Assembly: GCF_020618415.1 (NCBI RefSeq)
Contig: NZ_CP085345.1
Location: forward strand, 2,232,001 to 2,296,000
DNA from: Cupriavidus sp. MP-37
Lineage (GTDB): Bacteria; Pseudomonadota; Gammaproteobacteria; Burkholderiales; Burkholderiaceae
Length of the DNA: 64,000 bases
Reading direction: 5' to 3'
Made by a program: the position numbers and the translations under genes. The notes under the pieces were generated by a model. The model was not told the DNA's origin, searched no databases, and was given only the letters and a program-made list of their open reading frames with translations. Positions within the stretch are counted from its first letter, which is position 1; every line of letters begins with the position of its first letter. Of the stretch, positions 46,001 to 54,672 are shown piece after piece.

Positions 46001-47260
46001 ATGAAAAATCGCATGAAGGGACTTCAGGCGGCAGTCCTGGCGATGGCAGCCACGATGGCATGTGGCGTTGCGCTTGCGGCCGAGTTGCCCGAGGGCACTG
46101 TGATCGAGAAAGCCAATCTCGACAAGGTCAAGAACGACACGTTTCAGGGCCACACGATTGCCAGCCTGCTGACCGAGAAGCTGGAGTGGCAGATCCGGAA
46201 CTGGAACCTCAAGCTTCCGCTTTCCCACGCCAAGCCTGTGGCGCTGGACCCGCGCTACATCGAGGCGACGAAGAAGTATGCCGGGCAGGTGAAGTACGAT
46301 GCCAAGACAAGGGAGGTCTCGGACTGGGTCGCCGGCATTCCGTTTCCGGAGGTCGCGGCGAATGACCCGGATGCGGGCGAGAAGCTGATCTGGAACTTTT
46401 ATTACGCATCGCCGGAAGGGGACATCGCCAACAACAAGGCCACCTATTTGCTGATCAGCGGCGACAAGGGATTGGAGCAAACGCAGGACTGGCTATTCAT
46501 GCGGTATTACCTGAAGGGCCGCCTGGGCGGCGAAAGCCCTGTGTCCGGCGATGGCAGCACCCTGACCAAGACGCTGTTCGTCGCGACCGCGCCCGAGGAT
46601 ATCCGGGGCCTGGGCACCTTCACCATCCGCTACGACAACGCCAAACTCGAAGACAGCTGGGCGTATATCCGATCGGCCCGTCGTACGCGGCGCCTCTCCG
46701 GTGGCGCGTGGATGGATCCGATCGGGGGGCTCGACCAGCTCAACGACGACATCTACATCTGGAACGCACGGCCTTCCTGGTACCGGAAAATCAAGCTGGT
46801 CGGCCGCCGCTGGATCCTGGCCAGTTCCGATGCCAGGCTCGGCCACAACCCTGCAAAGAAGGGCTCGCCTGACGAGTGGCCCACCGTCGACCTGAAGGAA
46901 GCGCCTTACTGGAATCCGGTGCAAAAATGGCAGCCACGCGAGGTCTGGGTGATCGAGGCGACGCCGCCGGCCGAGCATCCGTACAGCAAGAAGATCGTCT
47001 ATATGGATGTCAAATATCCCCGCCTGTATATGGGCGAGGCCTATGACAAGAAGGGCGAGTTCTGGAAGTTCTTCAACTTCCATATGCGCCCGACGGTGGC
47101 GCAGGACGGCATCCGCTACGTCTCGTCGGTGCAGGGCGACACCATCGATTTCAAGGCCAGGCATGCATCGATCTTCCTGTTCCGCGATTACAAGCTGAAC
47201 GAGAAGTCCATCAAGGAAAGCGATGTTTCGCTGAGCGCGCTCGAAACGATCGCGCGCTAG
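46001..47260 (+). CDS. DUF1329 periplasmic protein
   Basis: Encodes 419 residues with a signal peptide cut after ALA near residue 26. DUF1329 features are YLLISGDKGLEQTQDW, RTRRLSGGAWMDPIGGLD, NARPSWYRKIKLVGRRWILA and YSKKIVYMDVKYPRLYMGEAYD. The fold is LolA/LolB-like in related proteins, so a lipid- or hydrophobe-carrier role in the periplasm is plausible. AAAGGAGACAGGTG precedes the ATG. It is 26 bases after the DUF1302 gene, its usual partner. Confidence 0.92.
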   Translation: MKNRMKGLQAAVLAMAATMACGVALAAELPEGTVIEKANLDKVKNDTFQGHTIASLLTEKLEWQIRNWNLKLPLSHAKPVALDPRYIEATKKYAGQVKYDAKTREVSDWVAGIPFPEVAANDPDAGEKLIWNFYYASPEGDIANNKATYLLISGDKGLEQTQDWLFMRYYLKGRLGGESPVSGDGSTLTKTLFVATAPEDIRGLGTFTIRYDNAKLEDSWAYIRSARRTRRLSGGAWMDPIGGLDQLNDDIYIWNARPSWYRKIKLVGRRWILASSDARLGHNPAKKGSPDEWPTVDLKEAPYWNPVQKWQPREVWVIEATPPAEHPYSKKIVYMDVKYPRLYMGEAYDKKGEFWKFFNFHMRPTVAQDGIRYVSSVQGDTIDFKARHASIFLFRDYKLNEKSIKESDVSLSALETIAR

Positions 47261-47348
47261 TCCTGTGTCTGCCGCGCCACCACTCGGTGCAGCGATATCC
47301 GACGCGGCGCGGCGGCTTTTATTCCGAACCGAAGGACCCGAGAACACA

Positions 47349-49121
47349 ATGCGTAAACTGGACGACTCGACATCGCGCGTCTCGCGGCGAGACTTTCTTC
47401 GCGCCGGCGGCGCGGGTGCGACTGCTACCGCGCTGGGTGTGCTGGCTAGCGACGCCGTTGCGGGCACGGCAAAGGTGTCCTGGCGCCATCAGGCGGACGT
47501 CGTGGTGGCCGGCAGCGGAGCTTCCGCTGCCGTAGCCGCGCTGACCGCGCGTAGTCAGGGTGCGAGTGTGATGATGCTGGAGAAATCGCCCGTGATTGGC
47601 GGTACTTCTGCCAAATCCGCGGGCATGTTCTGGATTGCCAACAACTTCCGGATGCGGGCAAAAGGCATGGAGGATGCCAAACCGGATTTTCTGGCTTACT
47701 GCATCCGGTATTCCTACCCGCATCTCTATAACCCCGCTTCAGCGACGCTCGGTGTCTCGCAATCGGTTTATGACCTGATCGGCGCGTACTACGACCATGG
47801 CACGGCCATGGTCGACCTGATGCGGTCGAGCGGTGCGCTGCGAGTCGGCAGGTTCCATATCCTGCCGGAATCGGAAGCGGACGACCTGCCTGACTACTTC
47901 GAGCATGGCGCCGAGAACAAGGCTCCGCGGGGGAGGGGCCTGGGCGCGCTGAAGGCGGACGGCACCCTCGGCTTCGGCAGTGAACTGATGGGGCAGCTCA
48001 AGGCAAGGATTGACCAGCTTGGCATCCCGGTACTGACCAGCCATCGCGTGACCAGCCTGGTGACCAATGCGAGCGGCGAAGTCGTCGGCGTCGTGGCCGA
48101 TAGCGACGAGGGGGCGGTTGCCGTGCGTGCCCATCGTGGCGTCATCTTCGCAACCGGCGGGTATTCCTATAACCGGGAATTGTTGAACCTCTATCAGACC
48201 GGCCCGGTTTTCGGCGGCTGCGGGGTGCCTACCTGCACCGGAGATTTCATCGCCATCGCCGCCGGCGTGGGCGCCAAGCTCGGCAACATGGGCGGTGCCT
48301 GGCGGGCCGAGATCGTGTTGGAAGAAGCGCTGCAGTACCTCAGCGTGCCCAACGACGTCTGGCAGCCGCCAGGCGACAGCATGATTGTCGTCAACAAGTA
48401 CGGCCGACGCGTGTTCAATGAGAAGCGCAACTACCATGACCGCGCCCGTACGCATCATGACTATGACGCGAACAAGGCGGAGTATCCGAACCTGCTGACG
48501 TTCATGATCTATGACCAGCGCGCTGCCGAGCTGTACGGTGGCAACCATCCGTTGCCGTTGCAACCGACCGGTGCGCCCTATGTGCTCTCCGGCAATACGC
48601 CGGCCGAACTTGCCGCGGCCATCGACGCACGCCTGGCCGCGTTGTCCCCTCATACCGGTGGCATCCAGCTCGCTCCTACCTTCGCGCGGGAGCTGGAACA
48701 AACGATCGCGCGTTTCAATGCCTTCGCACGAACCGGACGCGACGCGGACTTCCAGCGAGGTGAGTTTGCCTACGATCTGGATTACCGCCCGATCTTCGGT
48801 ATGCCGCGCAAGGGCACGCGTTGGGGCGACGTGGCGGGAACGAACCCGCTGCTGTATCCGTTGCAGGAAAAAGGCCCGTATTACTGTGTCATCCTGGCAC
48901 CCGGCACACTGGATACCAACGGCGGACCCGTGATCAATGCGCGGGCAGAAGTATTGCGTAGCGACGACCGGCCGATTCCCGGACTTTACGGCGCGGGCAA
49001 CTGTATTGCGAGCCCCGCGCACAACACGTACTGGGCTGGCGGGTGCACCCTGGGTAGTGGCATGACGTTCGGCTACCTCGCCGGCCTACATGCGAGCCGT
49101 GCTGCGCCCCATGCCGTGTGA
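47349..49121 (+). CDS. Tat-type FAD-dependent oxidoreductase (3-ketosteroid dehydrogenase / fumarate reductase flavoprotein family)
   Basis: Encodes 590 residues. MRKLDDSTSRVSRRDFLRAG begins a twin-arginine signal, cut near AGTA. The FAD motif VVVAGSGASAAVAALTARSQG follows at ~48-68, then GGTSAKSAGMFW and the C-terminal GLYGAGNCIASPAHNTYWAGG, both conserved in 3-ketosteroid dehydrogenases and flavocytochrome-type fumarate reductases. It would desaturate or reduce a substrate in the periplasm and could pass electrons to the cytochrome c encoded downstream. The ATG at 47349 is chosen over an upstream in-frame ATG because the signal starts there. Confidence 0.88.
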   Translation: MRKLDDSTSRVSRRDFLRAGGAGATATALGVLASDAVAGTAKVSWRHQADVVVAGSGASAAVAALTARSQGASVMMLEKSPVIGGTSAKSAGMFWIANNFRMRAKGMEDAKPDFLAYCIRYSYPHLYNPASATLGVSQSVYDLIGAYYDHGTAMVDLMRSSGALRVGRFHILPESEADDLPDYFEHGAENKAPRGRGLGALKADGTLGFGSELMGQLKARIDQLGIPVLTSHRVTSLVTNASGEVVGVVADSDEGAVAVRAHRGVIFATGGYSYNRELLNLYQTGPVFGGCGVPTCTGDFIAIAAGVGAKLGNMGGAWRAEIVLEEALQYLSVPNDVWQPPGDSMIVVNKYGRRVFNEKRNYHDRARTHHDYDANKAEYPNLLTFMIYDQRAAELYGGNHPLPLQPTGAPYVLSGNTPAELAAAIDARLAALSPHTGGIQLAPTFARELEQTIARFNAFARTGRDADFQRGEFAYDLDYRPIFGMPRKGTRWGDVAGTNPLLYPLQEKGPYYCVILAPGTLDTNGGPVINARAEVLRSDDRPIPGLYGAGNCIASPAHNTYWAGGCTLGSGMTFGYLAGLHASRAAPHAV

Positions 49122-49146
49122 GGCGCTGGTTTGACAAGAGACGAAC

Positions 49147-49806
49147 ATGCGCCGCTCCACGCTTGAGTACCACTATGAACCTGGCACGGATCCGCGGCGG
49201 CCGCAGGTACTGGCCCTGCATGGGGCCGGCGCCGACCAACGCCAGCTTTTGCTGCTGCTTGCTCGAACTGCTCCACAGGCAACGATCGTCGCGCCGAAGT
49301 CCGGACGCTGGTCTGCCTGGACGCCGGACGGACAGCGCTATACCTGGTACCAGGACCTGTCGTTTCCGGCCGTCGAGCCGATCGGCTTTGGCGACGCACT
49401 GTGGCAGCTGGAGCGGTTCTGCGCGGAACGAGCCGGCGAAGGGGCCGGCACAGGATCGCGCCTGCCTGAGCGGATCGATGTTGTCGGCTTCGGTCAGGGC
49501 GCGGTGCTTGGACTGGTGCTGGCGGCGGTATGGCCGGAACGCTTCAGGCACGTCATCGCGCTGGGCGGATATTGGCCACGCATCAAGGGCTGGCAGCCCG
49601 CGTGGCGTGCCATGCATCAGGTACAGGTAACGCTGTTCCTTGATCCGTCCGGCCCCGTTGATCGCGCGCTGGCCGAAACCACTGCCGAAGAGCTTGTGCG
49701 GCGCAGGGCATCCGTCGAGGTTGCCTGGTTCGCTGGTGCCAACGACGTGCAGGCGGCAAACCTGGACGCGCAACTGGCGGCGCGGCTGTCGCGCTCGCTC
49801 TCATGA
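49147..49806 (+). CDS. Alpha/beta-hydrolase fold protein lacking catalytic Ser (probable pseudoenzyme)
   Basis: Encodes 219 residues of the phospholipase/carboxylesterase (YpfH/EstB-like) group: VLALHGAGADQRQL at ~21-34 (oxyanion region), the strand-turn-helix DVVGFGQGAVLGL at ~111-123, and a C-terminal FAGANDVQ. The nucleophile elbow normally reads G-F-S-Q-G; here Ser116 is Gly (codon GGT, one base from AGT). The usual C-terminal catalytic His is also absent. It is likely not a hydrolase, perhaps a binding protein. No signal peptide. It lies between the flavoprotein and cytochrome genes, 12 bases before the latter. Confidence 0.83.
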   Translation: MRRSTLEYHYEPGTDPRRPQVLALHGAGADQRQLLLLLARTAPQATIVAPKSGRWSAWTPDGQRYTWYQDLSFPAVEPIGFGDALWQLERFCAERAGEGAGTGSRLPERIDVVGFGQGAVLGLVLAAVWPERFRHVIALGGYWPRIKGWQPAWRAMHQVQVTLFLDPSGPVDRALAETTAEELVRRRASVEVAWFAGANDVQAANLDAQLAARLSRSLS

Positions 49807-49818
49807 CAGGAGGAAGGA

Positions 49819-50220
49819 ATGAAGGCATTCGGCATCCCTTGCGTGGCGCTGGTCGCCGGTGTGCTGTCGGCAGTCTTGAGTGCACCGTGCCACAGTGAAG
49901 GCGTCAGCTTTGCCCGGGATATCAAGCCCATGCTGGTGCAGAACTGCGCCGCCTGTCACCAGGGGGTGAATTCGCCCGCAGGCCTCGACCTGCTCCCCAA
50001 GGTTGTCCATACCAATCTGGTCGGTGTGAGGTCGACGCAGAGCGCGATGCTGCGTGTCGCCCCGTCGGCGCCTGAGCGCAGTTACCTGCTGCGCAAGCTC
50101 GAGGGCGCGCACCTCGAAGTCGGTGGGCAGGGCGTGACCATGCCTCCGGGCGCACGGCTCGATCCCGCGCAGATCGGAGCGATCCGTCAGTGGATCGCGG
50201 GCGGAGCGCTGAATGACTGA
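49819..50220 (+). CDS. Secreted c-type cytochrome domain protein
   Basis: Encodes 133 residues with a signal peptide cut around CHS (residue ~26). The single haem site is CAACH at 43-47 in the setting VSFARDIKPMLVQNCAACHQG, typical of the PSCyt1/cytochrome c domains. A Met in VTMPPGARL (about residue 107) may be the second haem ligand. It would be a periplasmic electron carrier, probably accepting electrons from the upstream flavoprotein. GGAGGAAGG precedes the ATG. Confidence 0.88.
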   Translation: MKAFGIPCVALVAGVLSAVLSAPCHSEGVSFARDIKPMLVQNCAACHQGVNSPAGLDLLPKVVHTNLVGVRSTQSAMLRVAPSAPERSYLLRKLEGAHLEVGGQGVTMPPGARLDPAQIGAIRQWIAGGALND

Positions 50221-50311
50221 GCGGCAGCGGCACGGGGACGCCGCATACGCCGCCATAACCGTTATCAACCTCCAGCGCCAGGCACGCTGGAAACCTCAAC
50301 AGGAGACAACC

Positions 50312-50755
50312 ATGGAAATCCGGGCAATGACTGACGAGCAACGCAAGGCTATCGCGCTGGAGTACCTAAAACGGCTCGACCGGGCGCAGGATGTACTAGA
50401 CCTGTTTGATGTGCACGCGGAAGTGTACTTTCCCAAATGGGGGGTCGCCGCCGGCAAGGACAAGATCCGTGAGCTGTTCTCCGACCTGATTGCACTGTTC
50501 GATTACATCAGCCACGACTACACCTACGCCAACGTGATTCAACAAGGCGACAAGGTCGTGGTCGAATCCACCACGCACGGACGCACGCGTGCCGGCGTCG
50601 AATGGCGTGCCGGCGTGACCCACGCGGGGCGGTGGTGCGATGTGTTCGAGATTCGCGATTTCAAGATCCACCGGCTGTATATCTACCTGGATCCGGATTA
50701 CGAAGGGGCCGATACGGAACGGTACCCGTGGCTGCGCAACCGCCAACGCGCCTGA
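50312..50755 (+). CDS. NTF2-like / SnoaL-like protein
   Basis: Encodes 147 residues of one NTF2-fold domain: an N-terminal helical region (ALEYLKRLDRAQDVLDLFDVH), then strands with VYFPKWGVAAGKDKIREL, DKVVVESTTHGRT and CDVFEIRDFKIHRLYIYLDPDY. The family includes ketosteroid isomerases and dehydratases; the acidic residues needed for isomerase are not confirmed here. AGGAGACAACC precedes the ATG at 50312. It is the last gene of the rightward block that starts with the Ycf48-like gene. Confidence 0.85.
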   Translation: MEIRAMTDEQRKAIALEYLKRLDRAQDVLDLFDVHAEVYFPKWGVAAGKDKIRELFSDLIALFDYISHDYTYANVIQQGDKVVVESTTHGRTRAGVEWRAGVTHAGRWCDVFEIRDFKIHRLYIYLDPDYEGADTERYPWLRNRQRA

Positions 50756-50883
50756 CGGAAGACCGGAGCGGAGCAAACCGGGGCCAGCCGCCCTTACCCC
50801 GGTTGCCGCTAAGACGCATCCGCAGTAACCTCTGTCCTGTCGAACGGCCCATCAGCGGGCCATCCCACAGAGGAGCCCCCACC

Positions 50884-50922
50884 ATGACGGCAGCGCCTGG
50901 CACCAAGGCTGGCATGCCATGA
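50884..50922 (+). other. Possible 12-codon leader peptide before a LysR gene
   Basis: An ATG at 50884 with a good GAGGAGC ribosome site encodes only 12 residues (MTAAPGTKAGMP). Its stop overlaps the ATG of the LysR gene (ATGA at 50919-50922), while the LysR start itself has no clear ribosome site. Translational coupling or a leader-peptide control is possible. It could also be chance. Confidence 0.4.
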
Positions 50923-51851
50923 GCATGCCACGGACCACGCTCGAACAATGGCGCGTGGTGCAGGCCATCGTCGAGCACGGCAGCTATGCCCAGGCTGCCG
51001 AAGCGCTGCACCGCAGCCAGTCGTCGATCAGCTACATGGTCGCACGCCTGCAGGAGCAACTGGGCGTGGAGCTGTTCTCGATGGAAGGCCGCAAGGCGCG
51101 TCTGACCGAGAACGGCGCGGCGCTGCTGGCGCGTGCCAATGAACTGCTGGGCGATGCCTACCGCCTCGAACAGCTCGCCGAAAACCTGCAGAAAGGCTGG
51201 GAAGCCGAGGTACGCCTGGCGGTGGACGCCGCCCTGCCCGCGGACCTGCTGTTGTCGGCGCTAAAGGCATTCGCGCAGCTTGCGCCCCAGACGCGCGTGC
51301 ATATCACTGAAGTGGTGCTGTCTGGCGCTGACCAAGCGTTGTTGCAGCGGCAGGCCGGCCTGGCGATCGGCACCCGCATACCGACCGGACACTTCGGCGA
51401 GCGCCTGCTGGACATTCCGTTCGTCGCCGTCGCGCATCCCGCGCATCCGCTGCACCAGCTTGGCCGCGAGCTGACCGCCGAAGACCTGAGCCGCGAAATG
51501 CAGGTAGTGCTGCGCGACTCCGGCCCGGCCAATCCGCGCGACGACGGCTGGCTTGGCGCCACACTGCGCTGGACCGTCAGCCATATGGAAGCCATGCGCA
51601 TGCTGGTGGCGGGCGGCCTTGGCTTTGCCTGGCTGCCGGAGCACCTGGTGACAGATGGCGCGCGCGCCGGCGCGCTGCTCCCCCTGCCACTGCGCGAGGG
51701 GCGCATCCGGCACGTGCCGCTTTTCCTGATCCACAGCCAGCCCGACCTCTCGGGTCCCGCCACCCGCCATCTCGGCGACGTCCTGGCCAAGGCGGCCAGA
51801 ACCTACTCCGCACATCAAGGCCTCCGCACGGCACCGCGCAACATCGGCTGA
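50919..51851 (+). CDS. LysR-type transcriptional regulator
   Basis: Encodes 310 residues. The N-terminal winged helix has TLEQWRVVQAIVEHGSYAQA and HRSQSSISYMVARLQEQLGV; the effector domain has ALPADLLLSALKAFAQLAPQ and LAIGTRIPTGHFGERLLD. An alternative ATG lies 6 bases inside. It stands between the end of the flavoprotein-cytochrome operon and the second LysR gene; its targets are unclear. Confidence 0.9.
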   Translation: MSMPRTTLEQWRVVQAIVEHGSYAQAAEALHRSQSSISYMVARLQEQLGVELFSMEGRKARLTENGAALLARANELLGDAYRLEQLAENLQKGWEAEVRLAVDAALPADLLLSALKAFAQLAPQTRVHITEVVLSGADQALLQRQAGLAIGTRIPTGHFGERLLDIPFVAVAHPAHPLHQLGRELTAEDLSREMQVVLRDSGPANPRDDGWLGATLRWTVSHMEAMRMLVAGGLGFAWLPEHLVTDGARAGALLPLPLREGRIRHVPLFLIHSQPDLSGPATRHLGDVLAKAARTYSAHQGLRTAPRNIG

Positions 51852-51905
51852 TCCGATCGGTTTGCGCGGATTTTCGGATCAATGGGCGCAAAACCGCGCC
51901 CTACC

Positions 51906-51922
51906 ATTCGGAAATCACGAAT
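51906..51922. promoter_or_regulatory. LysR-type box before the hap-associated regulator
   Basis: ATTCG, 7 bases, CGAAT forms an inverted repeat whose inner part is T-N11-A (TCGGAAATCACGA), the classical LysR binding form. It lies about 90 bases upstream of the regulator's ATG, where an autoregulatory site is expected. Confidence 0.5.
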
Positions 51923-52009
51923 AAGGAACGCGCATTCCCGCGCCGGTTGGCCATTGCCTGCGCGCGGAACGGGTTCCGACAAGGCGGCTGCGCCGCCAAC
52001 GGAGACAAT

Positions 52010-52939
52010 ATGAACCACTTCCTCGCCATCGAGGCCTTCGTGCGCGTGGCGGAAGCCAGCAGCTTCGCCGAAGCGGCGCGCCAGCTTGGCGTGGCCGGGT
52101 CCATCGTGACCAGCAGGGTCCAGCAACTGGAAAAGTTTATCGGCACGCCGCTCTTTCACCGCAGCACCAGGCATGTGCGGCTTTCCGAGATCGGAGAAGC
52201 CTATTACAAGGATTGCGCCGAGGCGGTGTCGCAACTCAATAGCCTGACCGACCAGATGCGCGACCTCAAGGGCACGCCAACGGGCAGGCTGCGCATCCAG
52301 ATGCTGCCCGGCTATGCCATCGGACATTTCGGACCGTTGCTGCATGAGTTCACGCAGCGCTATCCCGGCATCCAGCTCGACATCATCGTCAATGACCGTG
52401 TCGTCGATCCGGTCGAAGAGGGCTTCGACGTGGCGTTCCAGATCTTCCCGCCGATCTCCGGTGCGCTGATCGAGAAACGCCTGTTTCCGGTCCGGCGCCT
52501 GTTCTGCGCCACGCCGGATTACCTGGAGCGGCGTGGCACGCCGCTGGTACCGGCCGACCTGGCGAGCCATACCACGGCGCTTTACGCTGGTTATCCATCG
52601 CGCAATCGCTGGGTCTTCACACGCGGGGAGGAATCGGTGACGCTGGAGCTGCCAGGCCAGGTGCGTTCCAACTCGGTGCACCTGCTGCGCGACTATGCGG
52701 TCTCGGGTGCCTGCATTGTCTGCCTGCCGACGCTCGTCGCCAGCGAATACCTTCAAAGCGGTCGGCTGGTGCCGGTGCTCACCGACTACACGCTGGCGCC
52801 CTTTTCCTTCGCCGCGGTCTATCCCGCCACGCAGCGTCAGGCCGTCAAGGTGCGCTTGCTGGTGGATTTCCTGGTTGAACGCATGGCAGGGGATCCTGCC
52901 TGGGACGTGCCGCTGCTCGCGCGCGGCTGGGTCAGCTGA
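52010..52939 (+). CDS. LysR-type transcriptional regulator, probable hap regulator
   Basis: Encodes 309 residues of the CrgA/PcaQ-like group: FLAIEAFVRVAEASSFAEAA and GVAGSIVTSRVQQLEKFIGT in the DNA-binding domain, with effector-domain stretches RLRIQMLPGYAIGHFGPLL and PVEEGFDVAFQIFPPI. GGAGACAAT precedes the ATG at 52010. It lies 117 bases upstream of the hydroquinone dioxygenase operon on the same strand, so it probably controls it. Confidence 0.9.
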   Translation: MNHFLAIEAFVRVAEASSFAEAARQLGVAGSIVTSRVQQLEKFIGTPLFHRSTRHVRLSEIGEAYYKDCAEAVSQLNSLTDQMRDLKGTPTGRLRIQMLPGYAIGHFGPLLHEFTQRYPGIQLDIIVNDRVVDPVEEGFDVAFQIFPPISGALIEKRLFPVRRLFCATPDYLERRGTPLVPADLASHTTALYAGYPSRNRWVFTRGEESVTLELPGQVRSNSVHLLRDYAVSGACIVCLPTLVASEYLQSGRLVPVLTDYTLAPFSFAAVYPATQRQAVKVRLLVDFLVERMAGDPAWDVPLLARGWVS

Positions 52940-53000
52940 GGCGGATTATTCGGTAACCCCGAAGGTCGCATTCGCCGTCCCGGCCATTGTTGTGGCGATG

Positions 53001-53015
53001 CGATAGCAACTATCG
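53001..53015. promoter_or_regulatory. Perfect inverted repeat before hapC
   Basis: CGATAG, CAA, CTATCG is a perfect dyad about 40 bases upstream of the hapC-like ATG. It may be the LysR binding or promoter-proximal site of the hydroquinone operon. No clear -10/-35 was picked. Confidence 0.45.
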
Positions 53016-53056
53016 TAGTCGCAACGAATGAACCACGACTGCAGGAGACAAAACGC

Positions 53057-53542
53057 ATGAATCCCACCTTCAAGACCCATTTCGGATCCCTTGCCCATTA
53101 CAGCAAGGGCAACATCGAAGTCACCCAGGGCGAGGCCCGTCACTACGTCTTTTCCAATGTGTTCGAGGTGGCGTCGAAGTCCGCGCCGTATGAGCGTGTC
53201 GTAGTCGGCAAGAACCTGGAGTATGTAGTCGAGACCGTGCGCGCCGAAGGCGAGTCGCCGTGGTTCGCTTGTGCGCATGACGAGTTCGTGATTGCCATGG
53301 ATGGCGAAGTGCGCGTCGATTTCGTCGCGCTGGACCAGTCGCTTGTGCAAGCCGATGGCGCCGTGCTTGCGGAGCCCGCCGGCCCCACGATGGGCTACGT
53401 GGTGCTGCGTCAGGGCCATCAGAGCCTGCTGCCCGCCGGCTGCGCCTACCGGTTCAGCACCGCCGAGGCCTGCACGCTGCTATTGCAAGGCAAGCTCGGC
53501 GCGCTTTCCGTCCAGAAATGGGCGGACATCTGCCTGCACTGA
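53057..53542 (+). CDS. hapC: Hydroquinone 1,2-dioxygenase, small subunit (HapC/PnpC1 type)
   Basis: Encodes 161 residues (~18 kDa), matching the size of the small subunit of the two-subunit Fe(II) hydroquinone dioxygenases HapCD and PnpCD. The cupin-like core is around residues 60-135 (FACAHDEFVIAMDGEVRVDF). It lies directly upstream of a gene whose metal ligands match the large subunit. CAGGAGACAAAACGC precedes the ATG. The enzyme cleaves hydroquinone between a hydroxyl-bearing carbon and its neighbour to give 4-hydroxymuconic semialdehyde. Confidence 0.85.
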   Translation: MNPTFKTHFGSLAHYSKGNIEVTQGEARHYVFSNVFEVASKSAPYERVVVGKNLEYVVETVRAEGESPWFACAHDEFVIAMDGEVRVDFVALDQSLVQADGAVLAEPAGPTMGYVVLRQGHQSLLPAGCAYRFSTAEACTLLLQGKLGALSVQKWADICLH

Positions 53543-53599
53543 TCTGCTTCCCGCCCGCAAACTCGCCAACGCACCCGTCATTATTCCAGGAGCCACATC

Positions 53600-54628
53600 A
53601 TGGCAATGCTCGACCTCGCAGACAAGCCCGGAACCGCCAAGGGCTTCGCCGCCGACAAGGTCCAGGCCAGCGCGCCCGACCCCGTCACCGGCTATCGCAC
53701 CTTCACGCTGGGTGCCTTCCGATTTACGCGTGACGGCTATTTCGCCACCATCCAATGGCCGTCGCGCGGCCAGACCCGCACCCACGCCATCCCGGCCGAC
53801 GCCTTCCTGCGCGCCATGATGCGCGACGTGGCGTGGGGCTTCTTCTACGGCTGGGTGAATTTCGATCATGTATTCGGCACGCGCAACCACTATGGCAAGG
53901 TCGATGTCTACGCCGGCGCATTCAACGGGGTCATGAAGGATGCGGGCGTCGATTACACCGAGACCTTCGATACGCCGCTGATCATGGCGACCTTCAAGGC
54001 CATCCTGCATGACTGGACCAATGAGGGCTTCGATCCTTTTGCCGCGCCGGAAGAAACCGGGTCCGCTTTTGGCAACAAGCACGGTGACAATGGCCAGGCG
54101 ATCGAGCGCACGCGCATTGCCACGCGCCGCATGCCCGGCCTTCCCGATGACTCGCCGCTGCGCGATGAGCTGCCCGTCAACCGGGCTTTCCTGGACGTAC
54201 CGCAAGACGAACCCACGGTGCATTGCGAGCCCGGGTTCGAAGGCCAGCTCCATGCGTTCAACCTGTTCAAGTACCTGTCGCGCTCGGACGTGACGTGGAA
54301 TCCGTCCGTGACATCGGTGTGCGGCCATAGCTTGTTCTGCCCCACCACCGAGGAATACATCCTGCCAGTCTTCCACGGCAATGACCGCGTCGAATGGTTC
54401 CTGCAACTGTCGGACGAGATCATCTGGGACATCGGCGACAAGAACACCGGCGCTCCACGTGCGCGCATCACGATGCGTGCCGGCGACATCTGCGCCATGC
54501 CGGCCGATATCCGGCATCAGGGCTATTCGACCAAGCGCTCGATGCTGCTGGTGTGGGAGAACGCCACGCCGAACCTGCCCAAGCGCTATGAAAGCGGGGA
54601 GCTGAAGCCGTACCCGGTGGACTTCTGA
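53600..54628 (+). CDS. hapD: Hydroquinone 1,2-dioxygenase, large subunit (HapD/PnpC2 type)
   Basis: Encodes 342 residues (~38 kDa). In the C-terminal cupin domain His259 (VFHGND), Glu265 (RVEWF) and His306 (ADIRHQG) correspond with a one-residue offset to the Fe(II) ligands I recall for the known hydroquinone dioxygenases (His258, Glu264, His305). This supports a true ring-cleaving enzyme rather than a generic cupin. The N-terminal half is not cupin-like by eye. It sits between hapC and the semialdehyde dehydrogenase, as in the characterised clusters. Confidence 0.88.
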   Translation: MAMLDLADKPGTAKGFAADKVQASAPDPVTGYRTFTLGAFRFTRDGYFATIQWPSRGQTRTHAIPADAFLRAMMRDVAWGFFYGWVNFDHVFGTRNHYGKVDVYAGAFNGVMKDAGVDYTETFDTPLIMATFKAILHDWTNEGFDPFAAPEETGSAFGNKHGDNGQAIERTRIATRRMPGLPDDSPLRDELPVNRAFLDVPQDEPTVHCEPGFEGQLHAFNLFKYLSRSDVTWNPSVTSVCGHSLFCPTTEEYILPVFHGNDRVEWFLQLSDEIIWDIGDKNTGAPRARITMRAGDICAMPADIRHQGYSTKRSMLLVWENATPNLPKRYESGELKPYPVDF

Positions 54629-54672
54629 CCCGCGACACACCTGGCAAACGACACCACCAATCCCTTCGCATC

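Noticed and set aside
53600..54628. Generic cupin or hydroxyquinol dioxygenase label for the 342-residue protein
   Set aside because: Metal ligand spacing and the flanking small subunit fit hydroquinone 1,2-dioxygenase; the intradiol hydroxyquinol enzyme is the separate gene at 57247.
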